A program made the translations under genes and the position numbers. A stretch of 64,000 nucleotides of DNA from Lacinutrix sp. Hel_I_90. GTDB lineage: Bacteria > Bacteroidota > Bacteroidia > Flavobacteriales > Flavobacteriaceae. The notes beneath the pieces were generated by a model that was given only the letters and a program-made list of their open reading frames with translations, did no database searches and was not told the DNA's origin. This document shows, one piece after another, positions 1 to 9,333 of this stretch; positions within the stretch are counted from its first letter, which is position 1, and the number at the start of each line of letters is the position of its first letter. The stretch spans positions 2,220,501 to 2,284,500 of the forward strand of contig NZ_JYNQ01000001.1 in the NCBI RefSeq assembly GCF_000934685.1, given 5' to 3'.

Positions 1-847
1 CTTCTTCAGGGTGCCATTCTAGAGGAAATACCGGGAAGCCTAATTTATCCCCATCTCGCTTACTTAGCTTTCCTTTACCTGTAGGTTTTAAAATTAGAGG
101 TAAATGTGCAAACTGTGGGGCTTGCCAACCAAAAGCAGTATATAATTGCATATGTAACGCTAAGCTTGGCAACCATTCTTCACCGCGGATAACGTGAGAG
201 ATTTCCATTAAATGATCGTCTACAATATTTGCAAGGTGATAGGTTGGCATTCCATCACTTTTAAACAAGACTTTATCATCTAAAACATTCGTATCTATTT
301 TTATATCACCGCGAATAATATCTTTTAAATGAAGGGTTTCATCTTGAGGTGATTTAAAACGAATCACATAATCATCCCCTGCCTCTAATTTTGCATTGAC
401 TTCTTCTGAAGTGAGTGATAATGAGTTATTTAACTTTAAGCGGTTATGCCAATTATAGATAAAGGTTTTCCCTTTCGCTTCGTGATCTGCTCTATGGTAA
501 TCAAGCCCTTCAGTAGTATCAAAGGCGTAATAAGCATTGCCACTAATGATTAATGCATCGGCGTATTGCTTGTATAAATGCTTTCGCTCACTTTGTCTAT
601 AAGGTCCAAATTTTTCGTTTTTACCTGGTCCTTCATCGAATGGGATATTACACCAGTTTAAAGCGTTTACAATATAGTTTTCTGCGCTTTCAACATAGCG
701 GGTTTGATCGGTATCTTCTATTCTTAGAATAAAAGTTCCCTGATGTTTTTTAGCAAATAAGTAATTGAAAAGGGCTGTTCTGACGCCTCCAATATGTAAA
801 GGCCCAGTTGGACTTGGTGCAAAGCGCACACGAACGTTTTTAGACAT
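1..847 (-). CDS. gltX: Glutamyl-tRNA synthetase, N-terminal part (cut by window edge)
   Basis: Charges tRNA-Glu with glutamate in the cytoplasm. About 282 residues are visible from the start codon at 847. The class I HIGH motif appears as PTGPLHIGG near residues 12-20, followed by [11 protein letters not shown]. The second ATP motif appears as KLSKR near residue 260, the usual KMSKS position, preceded by [13 protein letters not shown] and IRGEEWLPS are typical of the family. The gene runs off the left edge, so the anticodon-binding domain is not seen. A -7 box on the minus strand (TATCTTTG, 908-915) lies 60 bp upstream. I found no oddity in the visible part. Confidence 0.95.
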   Translation of the reverse strand, partial: MSKNVRVRFAPSPTGPLHIGGVRTALFNYLFAKKHQGTFILRIEDTDQTRYVESAENYIVNALNWCNIPFDEGPGKNEKFGPYRQSERKHLYKQYADALIISGNAYYAFDTTEGLDYHRADHEAKGKTFIYNWHNRLKLNNSLSLTSEEVNAKLEAGDDYVIRFKSPQDETLHLKDIIRGDIKIDTNVLDDKVLFKSDGMPTYHLANIVDDHLMEISHVIRGEEWLPSLALHMQLYTAFGWQAPQFAHLPLILKPTGKGKLSKRDGDKLGFPVFPLEWHPEE

Positions 848-907
848 GTTTTAATTTTAATCAACAACTGTCACACGAAGCGCAGCCGAAGCGTTGTTTT
901 ATAACCA

Positions 908-915
908 CAAAGATA
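908..915 (-). promoter_or_regulatory. -7 box upstream of gltX
   Basis: TATCTTTG on the minus strand matches the Bacteroidota TAnnTTTG -7 element and points at gltX. I did not find a convincing TTTG -33 element. Confidence 0.5.
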
Positions 916-988
916 GAGTGATAAGTCTAAAGATGAAAGAGAGCGTGTACAAGATTTATAAAATCACGTGCAATTATTTATAGCGGGT

Positions 989-2032
989 CTATCCTGCAAC
1001 CATTTGGCGCGGCACGCGTTTATTCATAATTTTAAACCATAAAGGAGGGATTAAAGCTAATACCATAGAGGTTGGATAACCATAAGGCATTTGCGGACTC
1101 TCATCGTGGCAATCTAAAATTTGATACTTTTTAGATGATTTATAGTGGTGATCGCTATGTCTTGTTAGTTCATAAAGCACAATTCGTCCAACAACATGGT
1201 TAGAATTCCACGAGTGCATTTCGCGAACACGTTCGTAGCGGCCTGATTTTGTTTTATGCCTTAATAAACCGTAATGTTCGATGTAATTAACAGTTTCTAA
1301 CATAATAAAACCGCCAATTCCTGATAGCACAGCAAAAATGAGCCCTATTTTACCAAAGAAAGTAAAAATAACAGCCAAATAACTTAATTGAAGAACAGTA
1401 TACCAAAGCATATCGTTTTTTACAGAAAGGAAGGATTGATTGTTGTTTTTAAGCCGCTGCTTTTGAATGGTCCACGCGTTAAAATATTGTCTCACTGTAG
1501 AGGTTAACCAAAAAGAATACACACTTTGATTGTAGCGTGCTGTTGCAGGATCTTCAGGTGTTGCAGCGTGTAAATGATGGCCGAAATTATGCTCAATATA
1601 AAAGTGCATGTAAAATGAAGGGAGAAGCAAAGCTTTGCCAATAAAACGTTCGTTTGTAGCTTGTCTATGTCCTAATTCGTGAGCAACATTAATGCCATTT
1701 GTGCCTAGAACAATACCCAAGGAAATAATCAACCCAATAAATTCGTAGGTTGCTAAAGCATCATTTGAAACGATGGTTAAGCCATAGATAATTAAAGCCA
1801 TAACCACTGGTAAATTGAGATATAGCAGCCAATCGAAGACTTTTCTTTTTAGACTGGATGCCACTTCATCTTCTGTTAAATTTTTAGTTTGTATTGGTAG
1901 TAGCAATTCTAAAACCGGAATGATTCCAAAGGCGTAAATAGGCGTTAAAAAAGTATATATTCCTTGAAAATATAAGCCAATTAAAGCCACTAGAGGTATC
2001 GAAAAAGCAGCGATGTATTTTAAATCTTTCAT
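989..2032 (-). CDS. AlkB-type membrane non-haem di-iron monooxygenase
   Basis: A 347-residue membrane hydroxylase of the fatty acid desaturase/AlkB superfamily. The histidine clusters that bind two irons are present: HELGH at 118-122, EHNFGHHLH at 147-155, NYIEHYG in the C-terminal half and RHSDHH at about 291-296. Hydrophobic segments at about 7-45, 70-85, 98-112 and around 225-245 fit a membrane protein with the active site facing the cytoplasm. In the family these enzymes hydroxylate terminal carbons of alkanes or related chains using rubredoxin electrons. No rubredoxin gene is adjacent, so the substrate is unknown. The gene stands alone between gltX and the divergent DUF4175 gene. Confidence 0.85.
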   Translation of the reverse strand: MKDLKYIAAFSIPLVALIGLYFQGIYTFLTPIYAFGIIPVLELLLPIQTKNLTEDEVASSLKRKVFDWLLYLNLPVVMALIIYGLTIVSNDALATYEFIGLIISLGIVLGTNGINVAHELGHRQATNERFIGKALLLPSFYMHFYIEHNFGHHLHAATPEDPATARYNQSVYSFWLTSTVRQYFNAWTIQKQRLKNNNQSFLSVKNDMLWYTVLQLSYLAVIFTFFGKIGLIFAVLSGIGGFIMLETVNYIEHYGLLRHKTKSGRYERVREMHSWNSNHVVGRIVLYELTRHSDHHYKSSKKYQILDCHDESPQMPYGYPTSMVLALIPPLWFKIMNKRVPRQMVAG

Positions 2033-2063
2033 TTAAAAATTATATTTCTGCGTTTCCGCTATA

Positions 2064-5000
2064 ATGGAACGCTGTTTAATATTAACAATAGATTATAAAT
2101 CTAAACAATTTTTTTATAAAATAAAACTGTATTTTAGTAAGTTAGAACATAAGAAACAACATATTATGTCTTATTACGGCGTAGTTTTAGATACTTTTAT
2201 TCCGCCCAAAGAGACACTTAAAATTCATATCATATTGAATAATTTCAAAACCATACAATCAAAATTAGAACAGTTTATTAGTAAATATTATACTAACGAA
2301 CTCATTAAAGGAACCATTCTGTTTTTTAGCATAGGGCTATTGTATTTTATAATGACCTTATTAATTGAGCATTTCCTATGGTTGAATTCTTCAGCAAGAA
2401 CGGTACTGTTTTGGTTATTTGTTTTGGTGGAATTTGCTTTGTTCATTAAGTTTATTATTACGCCATTAGGGAAGCTATTTAAGCTTCAAAAAGGCATTGA
2501 TTATGAAGCGGCTTCAAAACTTATTGGAAATCATTTTCCAGAAGTAAATGACAAACTATTAAATGTGCTTCAATTGAATGCCGGGACTTCTGATTCTGAG
2601 CTGCTATTAGCGAGTATCAACCAGAAATCAGACGAGTTAAGTCCGATTCCTTTCAAACTGGCCATTAATTTTAAGAAAAACGCCAAATATTTGAAATATG
2701 CGGCAATACCATTATTAATTATAGCAATCGTCGTGTTATCAGGAAAAACGAATTGGTTTAGTGACAGTTATGAGCGTGTGGTTAATTATCAAACGGCTTA
2801 TGAACCGCCAGCACCATTTCAATTTTTTGTTTTAAATGAAGATTTGGAAGCTGTAGAGAATAAAACCTTTAGATTGATTGTTAAAACAGCAGGAGAGGTC
2901 ATTCCAGAAACGGCTCAAATTAGATTTAATAATGAAACGTATTATTTGCAACAGCAAGATTTAGGGAATTTTGAGTATGTTTTCGAGCAGCCCAAAAATG
3001 ATATTACTTTTAATTTAATGGCTAATAATGTGACTTCAAAGCCTTATACCATAAAGGTGGCAGAGGTACCAACGCTTTTGAGCTTTGATATGGTTTTAGA
3101 TTATCCAAGCTATACCAATAAACGGGATGAAGTATTAAAGAGCACAGGAAACGCAATAGTACCAGTAGGTACGTCGGTAACCTGGAAATTAAAAACGAAA
3201 GCGACTGACGAGGTGCGCTTATACGGAAGCGACACGTTAGCATTTACTAACGTTAAAAAGGGTGAATACGTGTCGAGTAAACGCTTGCTGAGTGATTATG
3301 ATTACAGCATAGCTACGAGTAATAAGCATTTGAAAGATTATGAGAATTTAGCATTTAATATTTCCGTGGTTCGTGATGAGTATCCAGAGTTAAAATTGCA
3401 ATCTAAAGTGGACTCTTTAGATCAGCAATCCTTATATTTTTTTGGACAGGTAAGTGATGATTATGGATTAAGTAAACTGCAATTAGTGTATTATCCTAGT
3501 GGAAGCGATACTGGGAAAGAATATGAGCCGATTCCTATTTCTGGTTCTAATTTTGGTGAGTTTGTGAGCGCGTTTCCCAATCAATTGAATGTTACTGAAG
3601 GTATTGTGTATGATTTATATTTTGAAGTTTTTGATAATGATGCTGTGGGTCGTAACAAAAGCACAAAAAGCAGTGTGTTTAGTTACAGAAAGCGTACGGG
3701 TGATGAAGAGGAGAAAAAGCAGTTACAGGAGCAAAAGGAAACCATTCAGGATCTGAATAAGTCCTTAGAGCAATTTCAGAAACAAGAAAAGGAATTAGAG
3801 GAAATTTCTAAAATTCAAAAGGAAAAATCTGAACTTAACTTTAATGATAAAAAAAAGTTAGAGAATTTCATTAAGCGTCAAAAGCAACAAGAACAAATGA
3901 TGCAGGAATTCAATAAAAAGCTTCAAGACAATTTAGAGGATTTTCAAAAAGATGATGAGAAAGAAGATGCCTTTAAAGAAGATTTAAAGGAACGTTTAAA
4001 AGAAAATGAAAAACAACTTAAAGAAGACGAAAAGCTTTTAGAAGAACTTGAAAAACTAAAAGATAAAATTAATAAAGAAGCCTTCTCTGAAAAATTAGAT
4101 CAGTTAGCTAAAAAAGCGAAGACCCAAAAGCGAAGTTTAGAGCAAATGTTAGAACTGACCAAGCGGTATTACATCAGTAAAAAGATGGAAAAGATTGGTA
4201 GTGAGTTAGATGCTTTAGCTAAAGAGCAAGATAAATTAGCGAATGAAGAGCAGGATAAGAATACAAAGGAAAAACAGGAAAAGCTAAACCAAAAATTTAA
4301 GGAGATCCAGAAGCAACTAGAGGCGCTTGAAAAAGAAAACAAATCATTAAAGCAACCGCTAAAGCTTCCAAGGAATGAAAATGTAGAGGAGAATGTTAAG
4401 GAAGATCAAAAAGAAGCGATTGAGGCATTAGATAAAAAAGAGCAGGCACCAACTGATAAACAAAAGCAGGAGAGTAACGAAAAGGCTAAAAAAAGTCAGA
4501 AAGCGGCGGCACAAAAAATGAAACAACTGAGTATGCAAATGCAAGCTCAAATGGGGCAAGCGAGTCAGGAAGGTTTAGAAGAAGATATCGAAATGTTGCG
4601 GCAAATTTTGGACAATCTGGTACTATTCTCTTTTGATGAAGAAAAGGTTATGAATCAGTTTAGTACTATAGAAATTAACCATAATGAGTATGCAAACTAT
4701 TTAAAAAGACAAAAAGAATTGCGCACCCATTTTGAGCATGTAGATGATAGTCTGTTTGCGATGTCGCTGCGTCAACCAAAAATATCAGAGCAGGTTAATA
4801 CTGAAATATCAGAGGTTTATTTTAATATAGATAAGGCTTTAGATTTATTGGCGGAAAATGATTTATATCGAGGGGTTAGCGCACAGCAGTATACAGTAAC
4901 AGCGGCAAATAATTTGGCCGACTTTTTAAGTGAAACTTTAGACAATCTTCAAAATGCGATGCCCTCTCCTGGTTCTGGAAGTGGTGAGGGCGGCATGCCA

Positions 5001-5714
5001 TTACCAGATATTATTATGAGTCAAGAAGAGCTTAATAAACAAATGGAAGAGGGCATGAAAAAGAGCGACCAGGGCAAACCTAAAGATGGTTCTGGTGATA
5101 AGCCTGGAGATAAACCAGGAGAGCAAGAAGGGAAAGGAGAGAAACCGGGAGATCAGGGAGAGCCTGGCGAAAAGGGAGAAAGTGGTGAGGACGGTAAGGA
5201 AGGACAGAAAGGCAAGGGTGCTAAAGAGGGTAGTAAACAAGGTGAAGGTAAAGGAGGTAATACATTAGGAAAAGATGGATTTAATGAAGATGTAAATGGT
5301 GAATTGTATCGCATTTATCAACAACAACAACTTATTCGTCAGGCTCTTGAAGAACGTTTGTTGGAAGATAAAATGGGTGAAGGGGATTCTAGAGAAGCAA
5401 AGCAATTATTAAAAGACATGGAAAATGTGGAAATGGATTTAATAAATAAAGGATTTACTAATGAAACATTAACGAAAATGATGAATTTGCAGCATCAGTT
5501 ATTAAAGCTAGAAAAGGCAACTTTTGAACAAGGTCAAGATACAAAACGTAAATCTGAAACGAATAAAAAAGTGTTTGAAAACACAACGAATAATCAATTG
5601 CCTACTGCAAAAGAATATTTTAACACGACTGAAATTTTGAATAAACAAGCCTTACCTTTGCAGCAAATTTATAAAGAGAAAGTACAAGAGTATTTTAAAA
5701 AAAAGAATGATTAG
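2064..5714 (+). CDS. DUF4175-type large membrane/coiled-coil protein
   Basis: A 1216-residue protein of unknown function, of the type seen in Flavobacteriia. Three hydrophobic segments lie in the first 225 residues (about 82-105, 113-133, 212-226). A beta-rich middle follows, then a long charged coiled coil (about 550-860, rich in K, E and Q), a Gly/Lys/Glu repeat around 1010-1075 (KPGDKPGEQEG-like units) and a helical C-terminus. The first 57 residues do not look like this family. The sequence becomes family-like at LNNFKTIQSKLE, where TTG at 2235 is a plausible true start. It overlaps ybeY by 8 bp, so the two are probably co-transcribed. The localisation is inferred: N-terminus in the inner membrane and the coiled coil on one side of it. 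Confidence 0.75.
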   Translation: MERCLILTIDYKSKQFFYKIKLYFSKLEHKKQHIMSYYGVVLDTFIPPKETLKIHIILNNFKTIQSKLEQFISKYYTNELIKGTILFFSIGLLYFIMTLLIEHFLWLNSSARTVLFWLFVLVEFALFIKFIITPLGKLFKLQKGIDYEAASKLIGNHFPEVNDKLLNVLQLNAGTSDSELLLASINQKSDELSPIPFKLAINFKKNAKYLKYAAIPLLIIAIVVLSGKTNWFSDSYERVVNYQTAYEPPAPFQFFVLNEDLEAVENKTFRLIVKTAGEVIPETAQIRFNNETYYLQQQDLGNFEYVFEQPKNDITFNLMANNVTSKPYTIKVAEVPTLLSFDMVLDYPSYTNKRDEVLKSTGNAIVPVGTSVTWKLKTKATDEVRLYGSDTLAFTNVKKGEYVSSKRLLSDYDYSIATSNKHLKDYENLAFNISVVRDEYPELKLQSKVDSLDQQSLYFFGQVSDDYGLSKLQLVYYPSGSDTGKEYEPIPISGSNFGEFVSAFPNQLNVTEGIVYDLYFEVFDNDAVGRNKSTKSSVFSYRKRTGDEEEKKQLQEQKETIQDLNKSLEQFQKQEKELEEISKIQKEKSELNFNDKKKLENFIKRQKQQEQMMQEFNKKLQDNLEDFQKDDEKEDAFKEDLKERLKENEKQLKEDEKLLEELEKLKDKINKEAFSEKLDQLAKKAKTQKRSLEQMLELTKRYYISKKMEKIGSELDALAKEQDKLANEEQDKNTKEKQEKLNQKFKEIQKQLEALEKENKSLKQPLKLPRNENVEENVKEDQKEAIEALDKKEQAPTDKQKQESNEKAKKSQKAAAQKMKQLSMQMQAQMGQASQEGLEEDIEMLRQILDNLVLFSFDEEKVMNQFSTIEINHNEYANYLKRQKELRTHFEHVDDSLFAMSLRQPKISEQVNTEISEVYFNIDKALDLLAENDLYRGVSAQQYTVTAANNLADFLSETLDNLQNAMPSPGSGSGEGGMPLPDIIMSQEELNKQMEEGMKKSDQGKPKDGSGDKPGDKPGEQEGKGEKPGDQGEPGEKGESGEDGKEGQKGKGAKEGSKQGEGKGGNTLGKDGFNEDVNGELYRIYQQQQLIRQALEERLLEDKMGEGDSREAKQLLKDMENVEMDLINKGFTNETLTKMMNLQHQLLKLEKATFEQGQDTKRKSETNKKVFENTTNNQLPTAKEYFNTTEILNKQALPLQQIYKEKVQEYFKKKND

Positions 5715-6117
5715 TTTTAATTACGAGAACGATTTTAAATTACCAAATGAGGTTCGTGTGTCAAACTGGATTTCTAGTGTAATTAGATTAGAAGGCTGTA
5801 CAGAAGAGGAGATTAATTATGTGTTTTGTGACGATGATTATTTATATAAACTCAACGTTGAATTTCTAAATCACGACACCTTTACCGATATTATTAGCTT
5901 TGACTACTCAGTAGGAAAAACACTACATGGCGATATTTTTATATCTACTGAGAGAGTAGCAGATAACGCTAATGATTTTGAGGTTGATTTTGAAACTGAA
6001 TTGCATCGCGTTATTATTCATGGCATTTTACATTATTGTGGCTATAAAGATAAATCTGAAGCGGATGCAAAGTTAATGCGGGAGAAAGAAAATTTCTATC
6101 TTAATGAGCTAAATTAA
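5707..6117 (+). CDS. ybeY: Endoribonuclease YbeY (rRNA maturation factor)
   Basis: A 136-residue metal-dependent endoribonuclease acting in 16S rRNA 3' end maturation and ribosome quality control. The family core is seen as NHDTFTDIISFDY (about 55-67), GDIFIS (75-80) and HRVIIHGILHYCGYKD (100-115). The zinc ligand motif HxxxHxxxxxH is present only as H105, H109 and D115. The third His is replaced by Asp, which I believe is a common Bacteroidota variant but could not check. The start overlaps the end of the DUF4175 gene by 8 bp, indicating translational coupling. Confidence 0.92.
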   Translation: MISFNYENDFKLPNEVRVSNWISSVIRLEGCTEEEINYVFCDDDYLYKLNVEFLNHDTFTDIISFDYSVGKTLHGDIFISTERVADNANDFEVDFETELHRVIIHGILHYCGYKDKSEADAKLMREKENFYLNELN

Positions 6118-6134
6118 AGTTTCCTAATTAGATG

Positions 6135-6142
6135 TATATTTG
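6135..6142 (+). promoter_or_regulatory. -7 box upstream of mnmG
   Basis: TATATTTG matches the TAnnTTTG consensus. If used, the mnmG transcript has a leader of about 180 nt that spans two parS sites. Confidence 0.45.
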
Positions 6143-6169
6143 CAAACTGAAATTTTAAGAAATCCCAAT

Positions 6170-6185
6170 TGTTTCACGTGGAACA
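6170..6185. other. parS-type site 1
   Basis: TGTTTCACGTGGAACA is a 16-bp near-palindrome identical in form to the ParB-binding parS consensus (TGTTnCACGTGnAACA). It is non-coding, between ybeY and mnmG. ParB/ParA genes are not in the window. Confidence 0.85.
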
Positions 6186-6245
6186 ATTACTATGTAATAG
6201 GCTAACAAGTTAGTTAGCCATTTTTAAAGAATAACAAGGTTTAAT

Positions 6246-6261
6246 TGTTTCACGTGGAACA
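6246..6261. other. parS-type site 2
   Basis: A second copy of TGTTTCACGTGGAACA, identical to site 1 and 76 bp downstream of it, also in the ybeY-mnmG gap. Two identical palindromes in one gap make chance unlikely. Confidence 0.85.
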
Positions 6262-6324
6262 GTTAATTGAAGTTTTATATGTTGCGTTTCATTTAATTGA
6301 AACGTTTCGCAAATAGAGAATATT

Positions 6325-8196
6325 ATGTTTAACGAAGTATATGATGTTATTGTCGTTGGAGCTGGTCACGCAGGAAGTGAGGCAGCTGCAGCAGCAGCAA
6401 ATATGGGTAGCAAAACGTTGCTTATTACTATGAGTCTTCAAAACATTGCTCAAATGTCTTGTAACCCTGCTATGGGAGGTATTGCTAAAGGACAGATTGT
6501 TCGGGAGATTGATGCGCTTGGGGGTTACTCAGGAATCGTGAGCGACACCTCTGCCATTCAATTTAAGATGTTGAATAAATCTAAGGGACCTGCCATGTGG
6601 AGCCCGAGAGTTCAAAGTGACCGTATGCGTTTTGCTGAAGATTGGCGGTTGCTTTTGGAGCAAACTCCAAACCTTGATTTTTATCAAGAAATGGTTTCTG
6701 GTTTGATCGTGGAAAATGGAACTGTTGTAGGTGTAAAAACCTCTCTGGGAATTGAAGTGAAAGGAAGAAGCGTGGTGCTAACAAATGGAACTTTTTTAAA
6801 CGGATTAATTCACATAGGAGATAAAAATTTTGGAGGGGGTAGAGCCGGTGAAAGAGCGGCGACAGGAATTACAGAACAGCTTGTAGGTTTGGGTTTTGAA
6901 TCTGGGAGAATGAAAACCGGAACACCACCAAGAGTTGATGGTCGTTCTTTAGATTATTCTAAAATGGTTGAACAGCCTGGGGATGTTAATCCAGAGAAAT
7001 TTTCTTATTTAGATATAACAAAACCTTTAGAGAAACAGCGCTCTTGTCACATGACCTATACGAGTGCTTTGGTGCATGATTTATTGCGCGAAGGTTTTGA
7101 TCGTTCTCCAATGTTTAATGGTAGAATTAAAAGTTTAGGGCCTAGATATTGTCCTAGTATTGAAGATAAAATTAATCGTTTTGCAGATAAAGACAGGCAT
7201 CAATTATTTGTTGAGCCAGAAGGGTGGGATACCTGTGAAATGTATGTTAACGGTTTTTCAACTTCGTTACCAGAAGATGTACAATTTAAAGCCATGCGTT
7301 CTATTGTTGGTTTTGAAAATGTCAAATTCTTTAGGCCTGGTTATGCCATAGAATATGATTATTTTCCGCCGACACAGTTGAGACATACATTAGAGACTAA
7401 GTTAATTGAAGGCTTGTATTTTGCTGGACAGATTAATGGGACTACAGGTTATGAAGAGGCCGCGTCTCAAGGGTTAATGGCGGGAATAAATGCAGCTTTA
7501 AAGGTACAGGAAAAGGATCCTTTTATCTTAAGAAGAGACGAAGCTTATATTGGTGTTTTGGTTGATGATTTAATTACAAAAGGCACAGAAGAGCCTTATA
7601 GAATGTTTACCTCGAGGGCAGAATATAGAACCTTACTAAGACAAGATAATGCAGATTTCAGGTTAACAGCTAAAGGTTATGAGTTAGGTTTAGCGAGCGA
7701 AAAGCGTCTGCGCAGAATGGAAGAAAAAAGAGCGCAGTCTGAAAAGTTTGTTCAGTTTTTTAAAGACACTAGTATAACCGCTGAAGAGGCAAATCCGGTG
7801 TTAGAGGCTAAAGATTCTGCGACGGTTTCGCAGCAAGGAAAGATGTTTAAATTGTTTGCTAGACCAAATATTGGTATTGAAGATGTAAGACAATTTGAAG
7901 CTGTTGAGAATTATATTCAAGAGCATGATTTGGATAGAGAAGTGATAGAACAAACAGAAATTCAGGTGAAGTATTCTGGCTATATTGAGAAGGAAAAAAA
8001 CAATGCAGATAAACTTAATCGACTAGAGAATATTAAAATTCCAACCAATTTTGATTACTCAAAGTTGCAGTCTATGAGCTTAGAGGCGAGAGAAAAATTA
8101 AACAAAATTCAGCCTGTCACGATTTCTCAGGCATCAAGAATTAGTGGAGTCTCACCTAGTGATGTTTCTGTGTTGTTAGTTTATATGGGACGATAA
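6325..8196 (+). CDS. mnmG: tRNA uridine-5-carboxymethylaminomethyl modification enzyme MnmG (GidA)
   Basis: A 623-residue FAD protein that works with MnmE to make the cmnm5U34 wobble modification in tRNAs. The dinucleotide fold motif VIVVGAGHAGSEAA is at about 9-22. The family signatures GGIAKGQIVREIDALGG, KTGTPPRVDGRSLDY and RPGYAIEYDYFPP are visible, as is the GYEEAASQGLMAGINA FAD motif. Length is normal. The gene is flanked by parS sites 18 nt after the stop (8215) and in the upstream gap (6170, 6246). A decayed copy of its last 600 bp follows at 8241-8827. Confidence 0.97.
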   Translation: MFNEVYDVIVVGAGHAGSEAAAAAANMGSKTLLITMSLQNIAQMSCNPAMGGIAKGQIVREIDALGGYSGIVSDTSAIQFKMLNKSKGPAMWSPRVQSDRMRFAEDWRLLLEQTPNLDFYQEMVSGLIVENGTVVGVKTSLGIEVKGRSVVLTNGTFLNGLIHIGDKNFGGGRAGERAATGITEQLVGLGFESGRMKTGTPPRVDGRSLDYSKMVEQPGDVNPEKFSYLDITKPLEKQRSCHMTYTSALVHDLLREGFDRSPMFNGRIKSLGPRYCPSIEDKINRFADKDRHQLFVEPEGWDTCEMYVNGFSTSLPEDVQFKAMRSIVGFENVKFFRPGYAIEYDYFPPTQLRHTLETKLIEGLYFAGQINGTTGYEEAASQGLMAGINAALKVQEKDPFILRRDEAYIGVLVDDLITKGTEEPYRMFTSRAEYRTLLRQDNADFRLTAKGYELGLASEKRLRRMEEKRAQSEKFVQFFKDTSITAEEANPVLEAKDSATVSQQGKMFKLFARPNIGIEDVRQFEAVENYIQEHDLDREVIEQTEIQVKYSGYIEKEKNNADKLNRLENIKIPTNFDYSKLQSMSLEAREKLNKIQPVTISQASRISGVSPSDVSVLLVYMGR

Positions 8197-8214
8197 GTTG
8201 CGTTAGAATGTATT

Positions 8215-8230
8215 TGTTCCACGTGGAACC
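8215..8230. other. parS-type site 3
   Basis: TGTTCCACGTGGAACC starts 19 bp after the last base of the mnmG stop codon (18 bases between). It differs from the palindrome only at the last base. Confidence 0.8.
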
Positions 8231-8240
8231 TAAACTAAAA

Positions 8241-8827
8241 AGCATCTTTAGAGTAGGGAATAGAGCTAAGCTAATACAGGGTATTCCTGATTTTAGATTG
8301 TGGTTTAAAGTTTGTTATTTAGTATTAACTAGTTAAACATCTATGCATAATTGAAGTAAAAACAGAACGTTCTTTATAATTTGCTCAGTATTTTAAAGCG
8401 ATTGGGCTAATAGTTGTAGAGGCGATTTTTGTTTTATATGCTAATGAATGAGGATATGTTTCGGGATAATTGGGGAGGTTTAAATTGTTCGTAAGACCAA
8501 ATATGAGTGCAGAATATTTAGGTCAATTTAAAGGCTTATAGAACTATCTTCAATAATATAATTTTGATAAAGACGAGCTAGCACTAACATAAATTCAATT
8601 GAAATATTCTGAATATATTGAGAAGAAAAAAAGAATTTACACAAATTTAATGTTATAAAAAGCATGGAATTTCGTCTTGATTTTATTTACACAACAGTGC
8701 AAATTATACTTTTTTAGGGAGTAATCAATTAATTGAAACGTGGGATTTGCTAGTTTTTAAACGTTATAAATTCGGGGGTTTTAACCGAGTTAATGTGTTT
8801 TTATTATTACTTTGCATGACATTATAA
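8241..8827 (+). pseudogene. Decayed tandem copy of the mnmG 3' third
   Basis: Conceptual translation with frameshifts and stops aligns along the whole length with MnmG residues from about 425 to the C-terminus. For example LIQGIPDFRLWFK matches LRQDNADFRLTAK, RFKLFVRPN matches MFKLFARPN, IQLKYSEYIEKKK matches IQVKYSGYIEKEK, and the final VNVFLLLLCM-T-L-stop matches SDVSVLLVYMGR-stop. At least six in-frame stops are present, so it is not translated. The copy ends at 8827. A parS site follows after the same 18-base gap as behind the real gene, so the duplicated unit was mnmG tail plus parS. Confidence 0.88.
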
Positions 8828-8845
8828 TTTAGAAAAAAATATATT

Positions 8846-8861
8846 TGTTCCACGTGGAACT
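8846..8861. other. parS-type site 4
   Basis: TGTTCCACGTGGAACT is identical to site 3 in the first 15 bases. It lies 18 bases after the stop of the decayed mnmG copy, mirroring site 3. The palindrome is intact although the adjoining copy is heavily mutated. Confidence 0.82.
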
Positions 8862-9333
8862 CAAACAGTGTTTGTTTTAAAAGCCTTAAATAACGATTCA
8901 AATTGTAATGGTTGTAATCTAAAAAAGTGTCTTTATAGTTTTGTGAGGACGCTTGTTGTTTGTTTTTTAGCAAAAGGCTTTTGCGCGATTAGCCTAGTTT
9001 AATAATTTCGGATCAGTAATTTTAGATGGTTCAAATGCTAAATAAAACTGGTTTGATCGCATGTAAAATTAGTATAGGAGAAGAAAGCGTTGAAGTTGTT
9101 CAACCAAAGTTCAAGGCGTTCAGTAAAAACAATGTTGGTATCAACATCTACTTTTGAAGAATATCTTGGGTGTATTAAAAACAAATTCCTTATAATTATG
9201 AAATATTTTATGGGAGTAAATCAAAAGGAAAACAAAAGAGGAGTTGTTTAAAACCATAAAACAGTATATTTTTTAATACTGTGCTTTTTACGGAGTATAT
9301 TTTTAAAAGTAAGATTCAAAAAATCATTAACTA
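8862..9333. other. Gene-free stretch, no recognised feature
   Basis: I see no credible ORF, repeat or hairpin here. It may be further decayed sequence, but I could not align it to mnmG or to the neighbouring genes. Confidence 0.5.

Noticed and set aside
8862-9333. A third decayed mnmG copy after parS site 4
   Set aside because: I tried to align it by eye and found no stretch comparable to the clear matches in 8241-8827.
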